NCBI GenBank assembly: GCA_963664605.1
Contig: OY761536.1
Coordinates: forward strand, 1,736,001 to 1,800,000
Length of the DNA: 64,000 nucleotides
Reading direction: 5' to 3'
Source: JAHOYW01 sp963664605
Lineage (GTDB): Bacteria; Verrucomicrobiota; Lentisphaeria; Victivallales; Victivallaceae
Made by a program: the position numbers and the translations under genes
Shown: positions 27,482-35,654 of the stretch, piece by piece
Position numbering within the stretch: the first letter of the stretch is position 1
Layout: each line of letters starts with the position of its first letter
Notes under the pieces: generated by a model
The model's database searches: none
The model's input: only the letters and a program-made list of their open reading frames with translations
Told to the model about the DNA's origin: nothing

Positions 27482-28286
27482 GAAAATTGAAAGCTTAATC
27501 AGTCTTCTGGATGACAGCAATATTGAAGTTGTTCAGGAGGCTATGGCTGAACTGCTGAAACATGAAGCTGAGATTAACGAGTATCTGGGCAAGCATCAGG
27601 AAAGTTCAAACCCTGAGCTGCGTAAACGCATACATCAGTTACAGGCAATTATGATTATGCGGCGGCGCAGGGAAAACTTCGCGAAAATCCTGAATTCAGA
27701 AGACTTGAACCTGATTGAAGGATTGATGGCTGTTCATCTGCAATGGTATGATAATGATTCAGAACGTTTTCTTGAGGATTTGTGGGAGCGTTTTCTCAAA
27801 GCCAGCAAACGTTTTTCGCCAAAAAGCATCAGCGAAATATCTTATTTTATGCGTAAGTGCGGTTTCGAGGTATCGCCGCCTGACGAACTCCAGGCGGATT
27901 GTTTTTGCCTGGGGCCGGTTCTTGATGATCTGGTTGGAGCTGATTTTATACTTTGCGCTATTGCTGCCCAGCTTGGTGAAGAGTGGGGAGTGGAGTTGGA
28001 AATCGTCAGGATGATTAATGATTTTTTACTTATAGACAAGGAAGGAAGAGCCTTGTCGCCTGCTAATTCATGGCAGATTATTTCCGCTGTTGACACCCAA
28101 AAATGTGAGTTTTGGAGCAAAAAGCAGATTTTGGAACTCGCATCAACTATGCTGTTTTCATTTGCGGTAAGTTCAAACAGTTTCCGCTATATCCATACGA
28201 TCGGGCATAGCCTGGCAAAAGTGCTGAACGAAGAAAAACTGGACTTCCTTCCTTATCCATACGGCATTAGAAAGGAAAAGAAATAA
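27474..28286 (+). CDS. SirB1/transglutaminase-like domain protein (tentative)
   Basis: This 270-residue protein starts at the ATG at 27474, overlapping the exonuclease stop by 8 bp; an alternative ATG at 27441 would overlap far more. The N-terminal 80 residues are helical and HEAT-like (SLLDDSNIEVVQEAMAELL), ending in an Arg-rich RRRRENF. The rest resembles the SirB1 N-terminal fold: a helical part, a GF motif (FMRKCGFEVS), then CFCLGPVLDDLVGADFILC in place of the NxxLxxVLxxRxGxPxxL motif, and DFLLIDKEG. The catalytic triad of true transglutaminases is not clear. Probably cytoplasmic; function unknown. Confidence 0.5.
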   Translation: MHKKIESLISLLDDSNIEVVQEAMAELLKHEAEINEYLGKHQESSNPELRKRIHQLQAIMIMRRRRENFAKILNSEDLNLIEGLMAVHLQWYDNDSERFLEDLWERFLKASKRFSPKSISEISYFMRKCGFEVSPPDELQADCFCLGPVLDDLVGADFILCAIAAQLGEEWGVELEIVRMINDFLLIDKEGRALSPANSWQIISAVDTQKCEFWSKKQILELASTMLFSFAVSSNSFRYIHTIGHSLAKVLNEEKLDFLPYPYGIRKEKK

Positions 28287-28290
28287 TAAA

Positions 28291-29532
28291 ATGTCATCAA
28301 AGGTAAAAACAGTACTTGTTACAGGAGCAGGCCCCGCCGGTTTGACGGCGGCGCTTAATGCAGCAAAAAACGGCTGCCGGGTAATCGTATTTGAGAAGCA
28401 GAACCAGTCAGGCTTGAAGCTTCTGGCTTCCGGCGGCGGACGCTGCAACTTGACTAATACCCTTGATGTTAGACGATTTTCGGAGGCATTCGGCAGGGAA
28501 GGGCGCTTCACCCTGAAAGCCCTAAGTTTGTTCCCCCCTGAAAAATTGCGGGAATTTTTTGCCGGGAATGGTGTTGAAACCGAAGCCGCGGATGGTTTTC
28601 ATGTTTTCCCTGAATCCGGCCACGCAAGGGATATTTTGACTGTCCTGCTGAATCTTTGCAAAAAACTGAATGTCGAAATAAAAACTTCCTGCAAAGTGGA
28701 AAAACTTATTATTGAAGATAATCAACTTAAAGGAATTCAGACAGAAAAAGGCAGAGTAAACGGGGATTATGTAGTAATTGCGGGGGGCGGTAAAGGCTAC
28801 CCGAAGCTTGGAGGTGACGGTAGCGCTTATCTCCTGGCGGAACAGGCCGGGCACAAGATAAATACTCCGTTTCCTGCTTTAGTCGGTTTACGTTGCGTCG
28901 AAGAATGGCCCGGACGTTGTACCGGGATCAGTTTTAAGTCTGTCAGCGCGGCAATAGACTTGCCTAAATATCGAAAGAAGACTTGCAAAGGGGAATTGCT
29001 GTTTACTCATCACGGAGTGTCAGGCCCGGCAATAATTGATCTTGCTGGTGATGTTTCATGCTTGCTTGCAAAAACTCATGAAGTCCCCTTGATAGTCGAT
29101 CTTTTCCCCGGAATAACTTTTGAAGAATGGCAGAAAACATTTAAAAAGCACCAGGTCAATTCAGGGAAAAAACAAATAGTCAGTATTTTGGCGCAGTATA
29201 TTCCCAAAGCGCTTGGTAATGAGTTTTGCTGCCTGAACGGGATACAGCCTGATATTAAAATAGCGGAATTAAAAGCTGAAGCCCGTAACAAATTATGTTC
29301 ATTATTGAATGCCTTACCTCTAACAATAAAAAGTACTGATGGTTGGGACAAGGCTATGCTTACCAGTGGAGGTGTCGCCCTGAAAAAAGTTAATCCCGAT
29401 ACTTTAGAAAGCCGTTTGCTGCCGAATTTATTTTTTGCTGGGGAAGTTTTGGACTTGCAAGGTCCTTGCGGAGGATATAACTTACAATGGGCATTCGCCA
29501 GCGGAGCGCTGGCTGGTTCAAATATAAAATAA
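28291..29532 (+). CDS. BaiN/HI0933-family FAD-dependent oxidoreductase
   Basis: This 413-residue flavoprotein has an N-terminal FAD site (TGAGPAGLTAALNAAKNG) and the family-specific SGLKLLASGGGRCNLTN. A middle domain is present (TGISFKSVSAAI, LFTHHGVSGPAIIDL), and the C-terminal flavin segment reads LFFAGEVLDLQGPCGGYNLQWA. The family includes YhiN and BaiN; a bile-acid reductase role was proposed for BaiN, but most members are uncharacterised. It starts 4 bp after the previous gene, so it belongs to a four-gene operon. Confidence 0.9.
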   Translation: MSSKVKTVLVTGAGPAGLTAALNAAKNGCRVIVFEKQNQSGLKLLASGGGRCNLTNTLDVRRFSEAFGREGRFTLKALSLFPPEKLREFFAGNGVETEAADGFHVFPESGHARDILTVLLNLCKKLNVEIKTSCKVEKLIIEDNQLKGIQTEKGRVNGDYVVIAGGGKGYPKLGGDGSAYLLAEQAGHKINTPFPALVGLRCVEEWPGRCTGISFKSVSAAIDLPKYRKKTCKGELLFTHHGVSGPAIIDLAGDVSCLLAKTHEVPLIVDLFPGITFEEWQKTFKKHQVNSGKKQIVSILAQYIPKALGNEFCCLNGIQPDIKIAELKAEARNKLCSLLNALPLTIKSTDGWDKAMLTSGGVALKKVNPDTLESRLLPNLFFAGEVLDLQGPCGGYNLQWAFASGALAGSNIK

Positions 29533-29550
29533 TTAACAGGAGCATTGATT

Positions 29551-30042
29551 ATGAAAACATTGCCGGTACAGGAATTAACGCTTGAAAAATTTGATCGTTA
29601 CGGGAAATTTGCTGATATGCTTAACGTCAGCGGCGATTTTATTGGAGAAAAACCGATTATATTTTTTCGGGATATGCTGCGTCAGGATTTAAAAGATACA
29701 GCGGTTTGCTATTCCATTTTGCAGGTTGAGCCTCGTGAAAATGTTGTGAACGTATCTGAATATCACGATCATACCGCGGAAATGATGATGCCGATGGATG
29801 GAGATGTTGTCATTCATGTGGCGCCGGCGGACTGCGGGCCGGATGCTCCAGCCGATAAAATAGAACTTTTCCTTGTTCCTAAAGGTACAATGGTAATTTT
29901 ACGTCCGGGGGTATGGCATCACGCTCCGTTTTCACTTAACGGAAAGCCTGCGAATATACTTATAGGCCTGCCGGAAAGACTTTATGCTACAGATTGTAAA
30001 GTCGCGGAGATTCCGGCTGAAAAACAGTTGAAATCGGAATAA
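29551..30042 (+). CDS. ureidoglycolate-lyase-like cupin protein
   Basis: This 163-residue cupin starts at the ATG at 29551, preceded by CAGGAGC. The metal-site pattern is EYHDHTAEMMMPMDGDVVI for the first motif and LRPGVWHHAPF for the second. Together with the VAPADCGPDAPADKIELF segment it matches the ureidoglycolate lyase family, which releases urea and glyoxylate in purine breakdown. No other purine-degradation gene is nearby, so the substrate is uncertain. It is the last gene of its operon and faces a ferredoxin gene across a strong hairpin. Confidence 0.7.
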   Translation: MKTLPVQELTLEKFDRYGKFADMLNVSGDFIGEKPIIFFRDMLRQDLKDTAVCYSILQVEPRENVVNVSEYHDHTAEMMMPMDGDVVIHVAPADCGPDAPADKIELFLVPKGTMVILRPGVWHHAPFSLNGKPANILIGLPERLYATDCKVAEIPAEKQLKSE

Positions 30043-30048
30043 AATAAA

Positions 30049-30095
30049 AAAAAGACAAGATTTTGATTTCAAGTTAGATCAAAGTCTTGTCTTTA
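30049..30095 (-). terminator. intrinsic terminator of the ferredoxin gene
   Basis: AAAGACAAGA (30051-30060) pairs with TCTTGTCTTT (30085-30094), and the stem extends inward through TTTTGAT and ATCAAAG. On the minus strand it runs straight into a long T-rich tail. It lies between the convergent cupin and ferredoxin genes and may serve both, but the tail favours the ferredoxin side. Confidence 0.85.
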
Positions 30096-30124
30096 TGCTG
30101 AAACTTAAGTTCCAGAAAGTCGCA

Positions 30125-30298
30125 TCAGTCCATAGAAATAGCTTCTACCGGGCATTCGCCAACGCATGCACCGCAATCAATGCAGTCATCTGCGCTGATT
30201 GTAGCTACATCACCATTCATAGAAATAGCTTCTACCGGGCAGCAATCCACGCAAGATTCGCAACCTGTACATGTGTCTTCATTTACTACTGCAGCCAT
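30125..30298 (-). CDS. 2[4Fe-4S] bacterial ferredoxin, 57 residues
   Basis: This small electron carrier has two perfect cluster motifs, CTGCESCVDCCP and CIDCGACVGECP. It begins MAAVVNEDTC and ends CPVEAISMD, near the usual 55-60 residues of clostridial-type ferredoxins. AAGGAG lies just upstream of the ATG at 30298, and a strong terminator follows. The two halves are near copies of each other: a 24-nt stretch coding CPVEAISM is identical at 30131-30154 and 30228-30251. It is a plausible partner of the PFOR in this window. Confidence 0.95.
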   Translation of the reverse strand: MAAVVNEDTCTGCESCVDCCPVEAISMNGDVATISADDCIDCGACVGECPVEAISMD

Positions 30299-30362
30299 TT
30301 GTCTGTCTCCTTGTTAACGATTAAAAAAACACTGCTTTCTCCATTTCCGGAGTTAATGGGGG

Positions 30363-30391
30363 TAATATAGCTCTTGACTATATTATTTCAA
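30363..30391 (-). promoter_or_regulatory. candidate promoter/operator of the ferredoxin gene
   Basis: On the minus strand TTGAAA (30391-30386) and TATATT (30369-30364) are 16 bp apart. The -10 hexamer lies in a perfect inverted repeat, TAATATAG-7 bp-CTATATTA (30363-30385), which could be a repressor site. Confidence 0.45.
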
Positions 30392-30511
30392 TACCTGAAA
30401 ACTAAAATATTTGCAAATCGCCCGGTTAAAGTTGACTATTTTCATTTTATTTAATTATTAAGCTTGATTTTTCATAAAAACTGTCAATATTAAGCCTACT
30501 GTTTTTCTGTT

Positions 30512-30589
30512 CGGGATGTAGCGCAGTCTGGTTAGCGCGTTTGACTGGGGGTCAAAAGGTCGGAAGTTCGAATCTTCTCATCCCGACCA
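30512..30589 (+). tRNA. tRNA-Pro (anticodon GGG), CCA encoded
   Basis: The acceptor arms CGGGATG and CATCCCG pair over 7 bp. The anticodon stem TTTGA/TCAAA closes a 7-base loop CTGGGGG, with GGG at positions 34-36. The T-loop TTCGAAT is intact, and A plus CCA follows. The 3' half is repeated at 38513-38577, marking it as the integration target of the element that follows. Confidence 0.95.
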
Positions 30590-30606
30590 TTTTTTTTGCC
30601 TTTATT
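30541..30606. repeat. left attachment site (attL), 3' half of tRNA-Pro plus tail
   Basis: This 66-bp stretch covers the tRNA-Pro anticodon arm to its 3' end and the following T-run and GCCTTTATT. It aligns with 38513-38577 with three substitutions and one gap. The copy here completes the functional tRNA. Confidence 0.88.
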
Positions 30607-30744
30607 TGAGTTTAAATTAGGCTATTCAGGCAAAACTGATGATTCCTTTTAATTCCCTTTAGAAACCTTAAATTCCTACTGTTTTAAGCTTGATAAACCC
30701 CCAATAGACCACCAGTAATTGTTTGTAGAATAAGACTGAAATTT

Positions 30745-31497
30745 TTACTCTGGAAGATTAAGCTTTCTATATTTCCTTTTAAGCTCTTCTTTTTTTTGTT
30801 TGAGTTTGTTAAATTCTTCATCAATACTTGTTTGATCTATTTTATTTGATTTGATTTTGGCTACCAAACTTTCACCTTCTTTTTTGAGTTCACCAAATTC
30901 AAAAATTGCGTTTGCTGTTAATTCAGTATCAAATAAACTTGGTAATCCACTCACATAGGGAAGCCAAGCCAATAAAGATGATAAGCAACCCATTACGAGA
31001 ATAAACTTAACTCTATGCATATATGTAAAATCTTTTTGTTTAGCGGGTAAGTATTTTTCAATTAGTTTAAAACCTAGATGGTGTATATTGTTACGTTCAA
31101 ATAAGTGGTGCACATCTATTATAGTTGTTATCAATAATGGAATTAACATTACACACCAAGGGGTTATACATATACAAGCCCAAAACTTTGTTAAAACAAT
31201 TGGTTCTGATATAAAAGGTATTTTCTGAGGAACAATTCTACATTGATGATAAAGTAGAGATATAAATAAAAAGATTAAAAGTCCACCTCCTTGCAACAAA
31301 ATAGCAAATACTAATGTAGGAAATGGCCTTCTAAAACCATCATTACAATTTTGAGACTCACGACTATGTGTAGGTTGTGATTTAATGTCTTTATTTAGAA
31401 CATTTTTCAGCTTAAGTAAAGAATGAAGCTTAAGTGAATAATAAATAGCAGCTGGAGTCATTAAGAGTAGAGTAATTAATGAAATAAGTACAGCCAT
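30745..31497 (-). CDS. predicted four-helix membrane protein with C-terminal coiled coil
   Basis: This 250-residue protein is not recognised. Four hydrophobic stretches lie at about residues 3-22, 60-83, 104-126 and 163-184. Its C-terminal 55 residues are charged and coiled-coil-like (EFNKLKQKKEELKRKYRKLN). It is the last gene of the element, between the DUF262-HNH nuclease gene and attL. Membrane proteins are common third components of defence systems, but there is no direct evidence for that here. The start at 31497 has only a weak AAAGGG site. Confidence 0.6.
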   Translation of the reverse strand: MAVLISLITLLLMTPAAIYYSLKLHSLLKLKNVLNKDIKSQPTHSRESQNCNDGFRRPFPTLVFAILLQGGGLLIFLFISLLYHQCRIVPQKIPFISEPIVLTKFWACICITPWCVMLIPLLITTIIDVHHLFERNNIHHLGFKLIEKYLPAKQKDFTYMHRVKFILVMGCLSSLLAWLPYVSGLPSLFDTELTANAIFEFGELKKEGESLVAKIKSNKIDQTSIDEEFNKLKQKKEELKRKYRKLNLPE

Positions 31498-31589
31498 AAT
31501 TGCTATATACCCTTTTATTATAATTGTTCAAACAGTTTATTATATAGTCTTAAGACATATCCCTGATAAAAACGTTTTCTATGTAAAAC

Positions 31590-32753
31590 CTATCTATTAC
31601 CTTTTGCTCGATTGTGTGTTTTACAAAGCATCTGACAGTTTTTTATATCGGTTGCTCCACCTTTACTCCAAGCAGTTACATGGTCAGCATCCATTTCATT
31701 CAATTTCCAAATCTTACTTTTGTTTGAATCATGACCTATTGAACACAACGGACAATTTGATTTACTTTCTTCCTCAGCTTCTTTAGTTTGTTTAGAGTAA
31801 ACAGATTTCTTTGTAGCCTCGTCAAATACTCGAACATTAAGTAATTTTTTATCGTTTGAGCCACCTAGAATATATTCAAAAATTCCTTTACGATTTTGTA
31901 TGTACGAATCGCCATACAGTTTTTGTACTTCTGCTGATACCTTTTGGGGGTCGTATGCTTTGTTATGATACGTTTCATAAAGTCGTCCCCATTCAAGTCC
32001 GCACATCTCGTTTTCAACATCAATAAATACAGCCGAAACCCAATCTATGACACTTGTAAAATAAGTTTTCAGCTCACTTATGTTATTGTCATAACGATGT
32101 CTGCTCATGTAATCAACAATATTATCTTTGCTCACCCATTCCAATGCTACCTTTAAAAAATCTTGTCGGTCTGCACTGCCTTTTATATATGCACCCCATT
32201 TCTGTATGTTGGCATTCCGGCTGTTGCTAAACTCTGCTTTTGCAAGTGTTACAAATGGTCCGGAAAAGATTGCGTTGTTTACCTCCTGGTCGTTTAAGGG
32301 AACACCTTTCATGTTTATGATACAAAACCAGTTTTTTATCTCACTTTCTTTGCCTTCGCATTCATAAATAGTGAGTTTTGTCTCTAAAATTTTGTCTTTT
32401 TTGTCTTGTGCAATACCACTAAAATATTGTTCCATTCCATCTTTATTTTTAAAAGCAAACTTATTAGTAACATATCGCCCAAAGCTTGTAATGCGCTGTT
32501 GACCATCCAAAATTTCAAATTCATTATCACTGACTTTCACGAAATATATTAGTCCAAGGGGATAGCCTTTAAGTAGAGAATCAATTACGGCAACATCTTG
32601 TTTACCATCAGCATAAATGTAATTGCGCTGGTATTCCGGTTGAATGGTAAGCTTTCCTGCAAGTCCAAACAGTCCTTTACCTTCAAGCTCATTATAAACA
32701 AAGCCCTCGCATATGTCTTTGACTGTGATGTCTGTTCTTAATGTTGTTTTCAT
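31590..32753 (-). CDS. DUF262 + HNH endonuclease (GmrSD-like)
   Basis: This 387-residue protein joins an N-terminal DUF262 (ParB/sulfiredoxin-like nucleotide-binding) domain with a C-terminal HNH nuclease. DUF262 shows IQPEYQRNYIYADGKQDV, LKGYPLGLIYFVK and the hallmark ILDGQQRITS. The HNH part has a zinc-type CPLC pair, then MDADHVTAWSKGGATDIKN and MLCKTHNRAKG, which supply the H, N and H residues. GmrSD-type proteins cut modified phage DNA, using nucleotide hydrolysis. The ATG at 32753 has GAGG upstream and lies 5 bp past the methyltransferase stop, so nuclease and methyltransferase are an operon. It could instead be the restriction partner of that methyltransferase. Confidence 0.85.
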   Translation of the reverse strand: MKTTLRTDITVKDICEGFVYNELEGKGLFGLAGKLTIQPEYQRNYIYADGKQDVAVIDSLLKGYPLGLIYFVKVSDNEFEILDGQQRITSFGRYVTNKFAFKNKDGMEQYFSGIAQDKKDKILETKLTIYECEGKESEIKNWFCIINMKGVPLNDQEVNNAIFSGPFVTLAKAEFSNSRNANIQKWGAYIKGSADRQDFLKVALEWVSKDNIVDYMSRHRYDNNISELKTYFTSVIDWVSAVFIDVENEMCGLEWGRLYETYHNKAYDPQKVSAEVQKLYGDSYIQNRKGIFEYILGGSNDKKLLNVRVFDEATKKSVYSKQTKEAEEESKSNCPLCSIGHDSNKSKIWKLNEMDADHVTAWSKGGATDIKNCQMLCKTHNRAKGNR

Positions 32754-32758
32754 TGTCC

Positions 32759-33889
32759 TCAATCTCTTATTTTTTTATGTTTTATTAAAAGTCTTTTATA
32801 AACATTTACACCGTTTACAGAGACTGACATATTAATATCCTTGCTCCAGCCATCTGGTCTACCATAGTCATAAGAACAACCAATTATTTCAAACTGATCA
32901 GGGTTGTACTTATCCAAAAAGGTAACTGGCACTCCCATTACGCCATCATAATCACTAGGAATAGCATCGGTATAAGGAACTTCAATCGCATCATAATTAT
33001 CATATTTCTCATAATCTCTCCCCTTAATATTCTTATGGGAGCTGAACTTGATATTATCTTTCATTGTCATTAACGGCAATGGTTGATGTCTTTTCCCATG
33101 ATCTAAATTAGTAAACCAAAGACAGTTATTTGTGGCAACGACTCGTTTCCCTTCCTCATCAATTCTGGCTTCCGTACCATATAGTTCGTATGATTCAGGA
33201 ACAATAAAACCAGAAATCCATCTTCCCATTCCAGTACCTAGCCAGACTTTATTATCTCTAATTAAAGGGAATACTTCCTTATATGTAATGGCGTTAATAT
33301 TGGCGATGATTAAGAATTTTTTATCGAAATCAACAAGCTGTTTTATATATTTTCGGAACAGACTAAATGGTGGATTAGTTATTACAATGTCAGATTGCTT
33401 TAATAAAGAGATTGACTCGTCACTGCGAAAATCGCCATCCCCGTCTAATGGAGTCCATTCATTGTGCTTATTTCCCTTTAGTTGTAATGCAACATCCTTC
33501 AAGCTAAACTCACCATCGCCATCTATGTCTCCAACTTCATTGATGATAAATTTGTTGGCAGTTATTTTCGGACGGCCTTTGGGTTTTGTTAGAGAATATT
33601 CATAATCAAACAGATCTAATTGCGTATTAGCAACAGGAGAAGGCTTGTAGCTGGTCGTAATAAGCTGTTTTAGTCCAATCTTTTCAAAATTTAATACAAA
33701 ATAACGGAAAAAGTTGCTCTCGTATGGGTCATCACAATTACAATAAACAACTTTGCCTCGAAATACATCAGGATTGTATTCTAAGTACGCTTCAATTTCT
33801 TTTTGAATATCAATATATTGAGTATAGAATTCATCACTTTTTGATTTCTTAGCTTTATGTAATAGCTTGTTTGTCGCATTTCTTGCCAT
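32759..33889 (-). CDS. EcoRI-family adenine-specific DNA methyltransferase
   Basis: This 376-residue protein is predicted to transfer a methyl group from S-adenosylmethionine to N6 of adenine. It starts with KSDEFYTQYIDIQKEIEAYL and VVYCNCDDPYESNFFRYF, typical of the EcoRI methylase family. The catalytic NPPF motif (motif IV) is at residue 172 (ITNPPFSLFRKYIKQLVDFD). The Asp-rich LDGDGDFRSDE segment just before is also family-typical. It is the first gene of a pair with the DUF262-HNH nuclease. Its target sequence cannot be predicted. Confidence 0.9.
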   Translation of the reverse strand: MARNATNKLLHKAKKSKSDEFYTQYIDIQKEIEAYLEYNPDVFRGKVVYCNCDDPYESNFFRYFVLNFEKIGLKQLITTSYKPSPVANTQLDLFDYEYSLTKPKGRPKITANKFIINEVGDIDGDGEFSLKDVALQLKGNKHNEWTPLDGDGDFRSDESISLLKQSDIVITNPPFSLFRKYIKQLVDFDKKFLIIANINAITYKEVFPLIRDNKVWLGTGMGRWISGFIVPESYELYGTEARIDEEGKRVVATNNCLWFTNLDHGKRHQPLPLMTMKDNIKFSSHKNIKGRDYEKYDNYDAIEVPYTDAIPSDYDGVMGVPVTFLDKYNPDQFEIIGCSYDYGRPDGWSKDINMSVSVNGVNVYKRLLIKHKKIRD

Positions 33890-34011
33890 TATGCTTTCTC
33901 TCTAAAGGTTTAATTAAAATTTTATCTTTTTTGATACTTAGCGAGACTTCTACCCATAAATTCTTGTTACCCATGCTTTCAAATATAACTGTTCTATAAA
34001 ACTTATCAAAT

Positions 34012-34101
34012 TTAAAACCACTTTTTATAATGTTTCATGATATAATCCTGATATTGCCTTTGTTCTTTTGAGTTTGCAGTTAGCAAAATTTCGGAATTGC
34101 T
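34012..34101 (-). pseudogene. partial second copy of the downstream end of the 91-residue Rep-operon gene
   Basis: On the minus strand this encodes NSEILLTANSKEQRQYQDYI then MKHYKKWF and a stop. It clearly parallels NSSEIEIFKKFLINYISMKN and IQDYIMQHCKEWF at the end of the adjacent gene. It has no start and looks like a degenerate tandem duplication. The DNA match is best over 34011-34072 against 34104-34165. Confidence 0.6.
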
Positions 34102-34104
34102 TTT

Positions 34105-34380
34105 TTAAAACCACTCTTTACAATGTTGCATTATATAATCTTGAATCCGCTTACGTTCTTTTCGTATTAAATTTTTCATAGAGATATAATTTATCAGGAA
34201 TTTTTTAAATATTTCAATTTCAGAACTATTCTTAAAATCATAATCTTTCATATTTTGTATTCTGCCGTACATAATAATTTTATAAACTCCAGTATCGGGA
34301 TTTACTGTACATTCTACATATGGCTCTGTTGATTCAAAAGGTTTAAAGTAGTCTAAAGGTTTAAGTTCTTTCTTTTTCAT
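34105..34380 (-). CDS. small protein coupled to Rep, unknown function
   Basis: This 91-residue protein is not recognised. It starts at the ATG at 34380, which overlaps the Rep stop codon as ATGA, with GGAG (from a weaker upstream in-frame ATG codon at 34392) as its ribosome site. It is rich in Lys and aromatic residues, with YFKPFESTEPYVECTV near the start and a basic C-terminus (LIRKERKRIQDYIMQHCKEW). Coupling to Rep suggests a role in replication or copy control. Its 3' end is repeated twice more in the window, at 34012-34101 and 41930-42007. Confidence 0.65.
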   Translation of the reverse strand: MKKKELKPLDYFKPFESTEPYVECTVNPDTGVYKIIMYGRIQNMKDYDFKNSSEIEIFKKFLINYISMKNLIRKERKRIQDYIMQHCKEWF

Positions 34381-35654
34381 GTTGTGCTCCATTGGGTTAA
34401 TAGTTCTTGTTGTTTATTATTGATTGATTTTATTAATAGTTTGAGATTTTCCGGCATGTTCCAGATTCTTTCAAATTTTATTATCCCCTTTATATCGTTA
34501 AAGCCCCATGCAGGGAAATAGCTTTGAGATTTTAGGCTATGCTCCTGTATACATAGAGCTTCCGGCATATGCTGAATACTTGCTTTTAAACCCCACATAG
34601 GCGATGAAAAAACAAAACAATTCTTTACGCTGTCAAAAATAGAAAATATCACTTTTTTACGACATTCCGCGACACGTTCCACAGGTTTACGAGCCATCCT
34701 GTTTTTTCGTTTTTTAGCGACCTCGTTTGTTTCGTCTTTTGGTTCTACTGGTTCGTCTGACTTCTTCAAATCCCTTGATAATGCATAAAACCTGATTCTT
34801 GGAGTTTTCAGCATCCACGGCGGAAATCCACGACTGGGAGTTTTTATCAAATACTTGGTAATATAAAAAACTGCATGTTTGGCTGTATTGAAACTATCAC
34901 GTTTAACCGAGAGCTTGCATTGCTTGCCGACTTTCCACTTTGTAAGCAGTCTATGGGCTTTGTTTAAGTCGAAGTAATGCGGAATATAGACCCAGCCTGT
35001 TTTTTCCTCTGGTGCTTGTTCATGGGCTTCCTGTGTGTCTTTGTTATACCACATAGCCGGCAAATCTCCAATATCCAGCAAAATATGCCAATGCGGCCAG
35101 CCGTCGCCGTTTTCCTCTTGCGCTTCCAATACCCACATCCAACGGCGTATTCCCATTTCCTTTGTAAGCAGTCGGGCAATAAATTTCTGCCCCATGATAT
35201 ATTTAAAAGCTTCTTTGGGATTATTAAACCATTCCCGATTAACAGTAATAGTATAAAGTCGGGGAACTTTTATTGATTCAATTTTTTCTAAAATTTTATT
35301 TTTTAATTCATGCCCTTTTTGTTTTCGGCAATCTTTGCAAAACCAGCTTTTACAAGATACTGGAATGGCTTTATAAATATTTTCTCTACTTGGTATAGCA
35401 TCCATTAAATTTCTAATATCAATTCTATTAAAACTGATATATGATTTTTCTTTTACTCTATCCAAGATATTGTCTAAGGTTACTTTAATTCTTTCAGATT
35501 CAAGTTTAGTTAAAGCCGCCGCCGTTGGCGGCTCCGCGGCGGTAGTCCGCATGCGCCTATCCGGGCGCGTAGCCTGCCAAGTGTCGGCTGGCTCTTCCGC
35601 TATAAGCTTGAAATCGTCAGGATTATAATTATCAAAGAAAGCATGATGAATCAT
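34377..35654 (-). CDS. HUH-endonuclease replication initiator (rolling-circle Rep)
   Basis: This 425-residue protein would nick an origin and prime rolling-circle replication. A zinc-finger-like CKSWFCKDCRKQKG lies at about residues 100-115. The HUH motif is WPHWHILLDIG, with H188 and H190. The catalytic tyrosine motif FYITKYLIK holds Y264, K267 and Y268. The N-terminal 60 and C-terminal 130 residues are not recognised. It follows the excisionase-like gene without a gap and overlaps the downstream small gene. Alternatives are a relaxase or transposase of the same fold; the plasmid-type context and the nearby palindromic origin-like region favour Rep. Confidence 0.82.
   Translation of the reverse strand: MIHHAFFDNYNPDDFKLIAEEPADTWQATRPDRRMRTTAAEPPTAAALTKLESERIKVTLDNILDRVKEKSYISFNRIDIRNLMDAIPSRENIYKAIPVSCKSWFCKDCRKQKGHELKNKILEKIESIKVPRLYTITVNREWFNNPKEAFKYIMGQKFIARLLTKEMGIRRWMWVLEAQEENGDGWPHWHILLDIGDLPAMWYNKDTQEAHEQAPEEKTGWVYIPHYFDLNKAHRLLTKWKVGKQCKLSVKRDSFNTAKHAVFYITKYLIKTPSRGFPPWMLKTPRIRFYALSRDLKKSDEPVEPKDETNEVAKKRKNRMARKPVERVAECRKKVIFSIFDSVKNCFVFSSPMWGLKASIQHMPEALCIQEHSLKSQSYFPAWGFNDIKGIIKFERIWNMPENLKLLIKSINNKQQELLTQWSTT

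Noticed and set aside
30095..30370. Plus-strand open reading frame of 91 codons rich in Cys, His and Arg
   Set aside because: It is the antisense shadow of the ferredoxin gene; the minus strand has the ribosome site, cluster motifs and terminator.
33855..33974. 39-codon minus-strand reading frame (MGNKNLWVEVSLSIKKDKI...) upstream of and overlapping the methyltransferase start
   Set aside because: No ribosome site and a long overlap in another frame with the methyltransferase; the residues look coding-like, but support is too weak.
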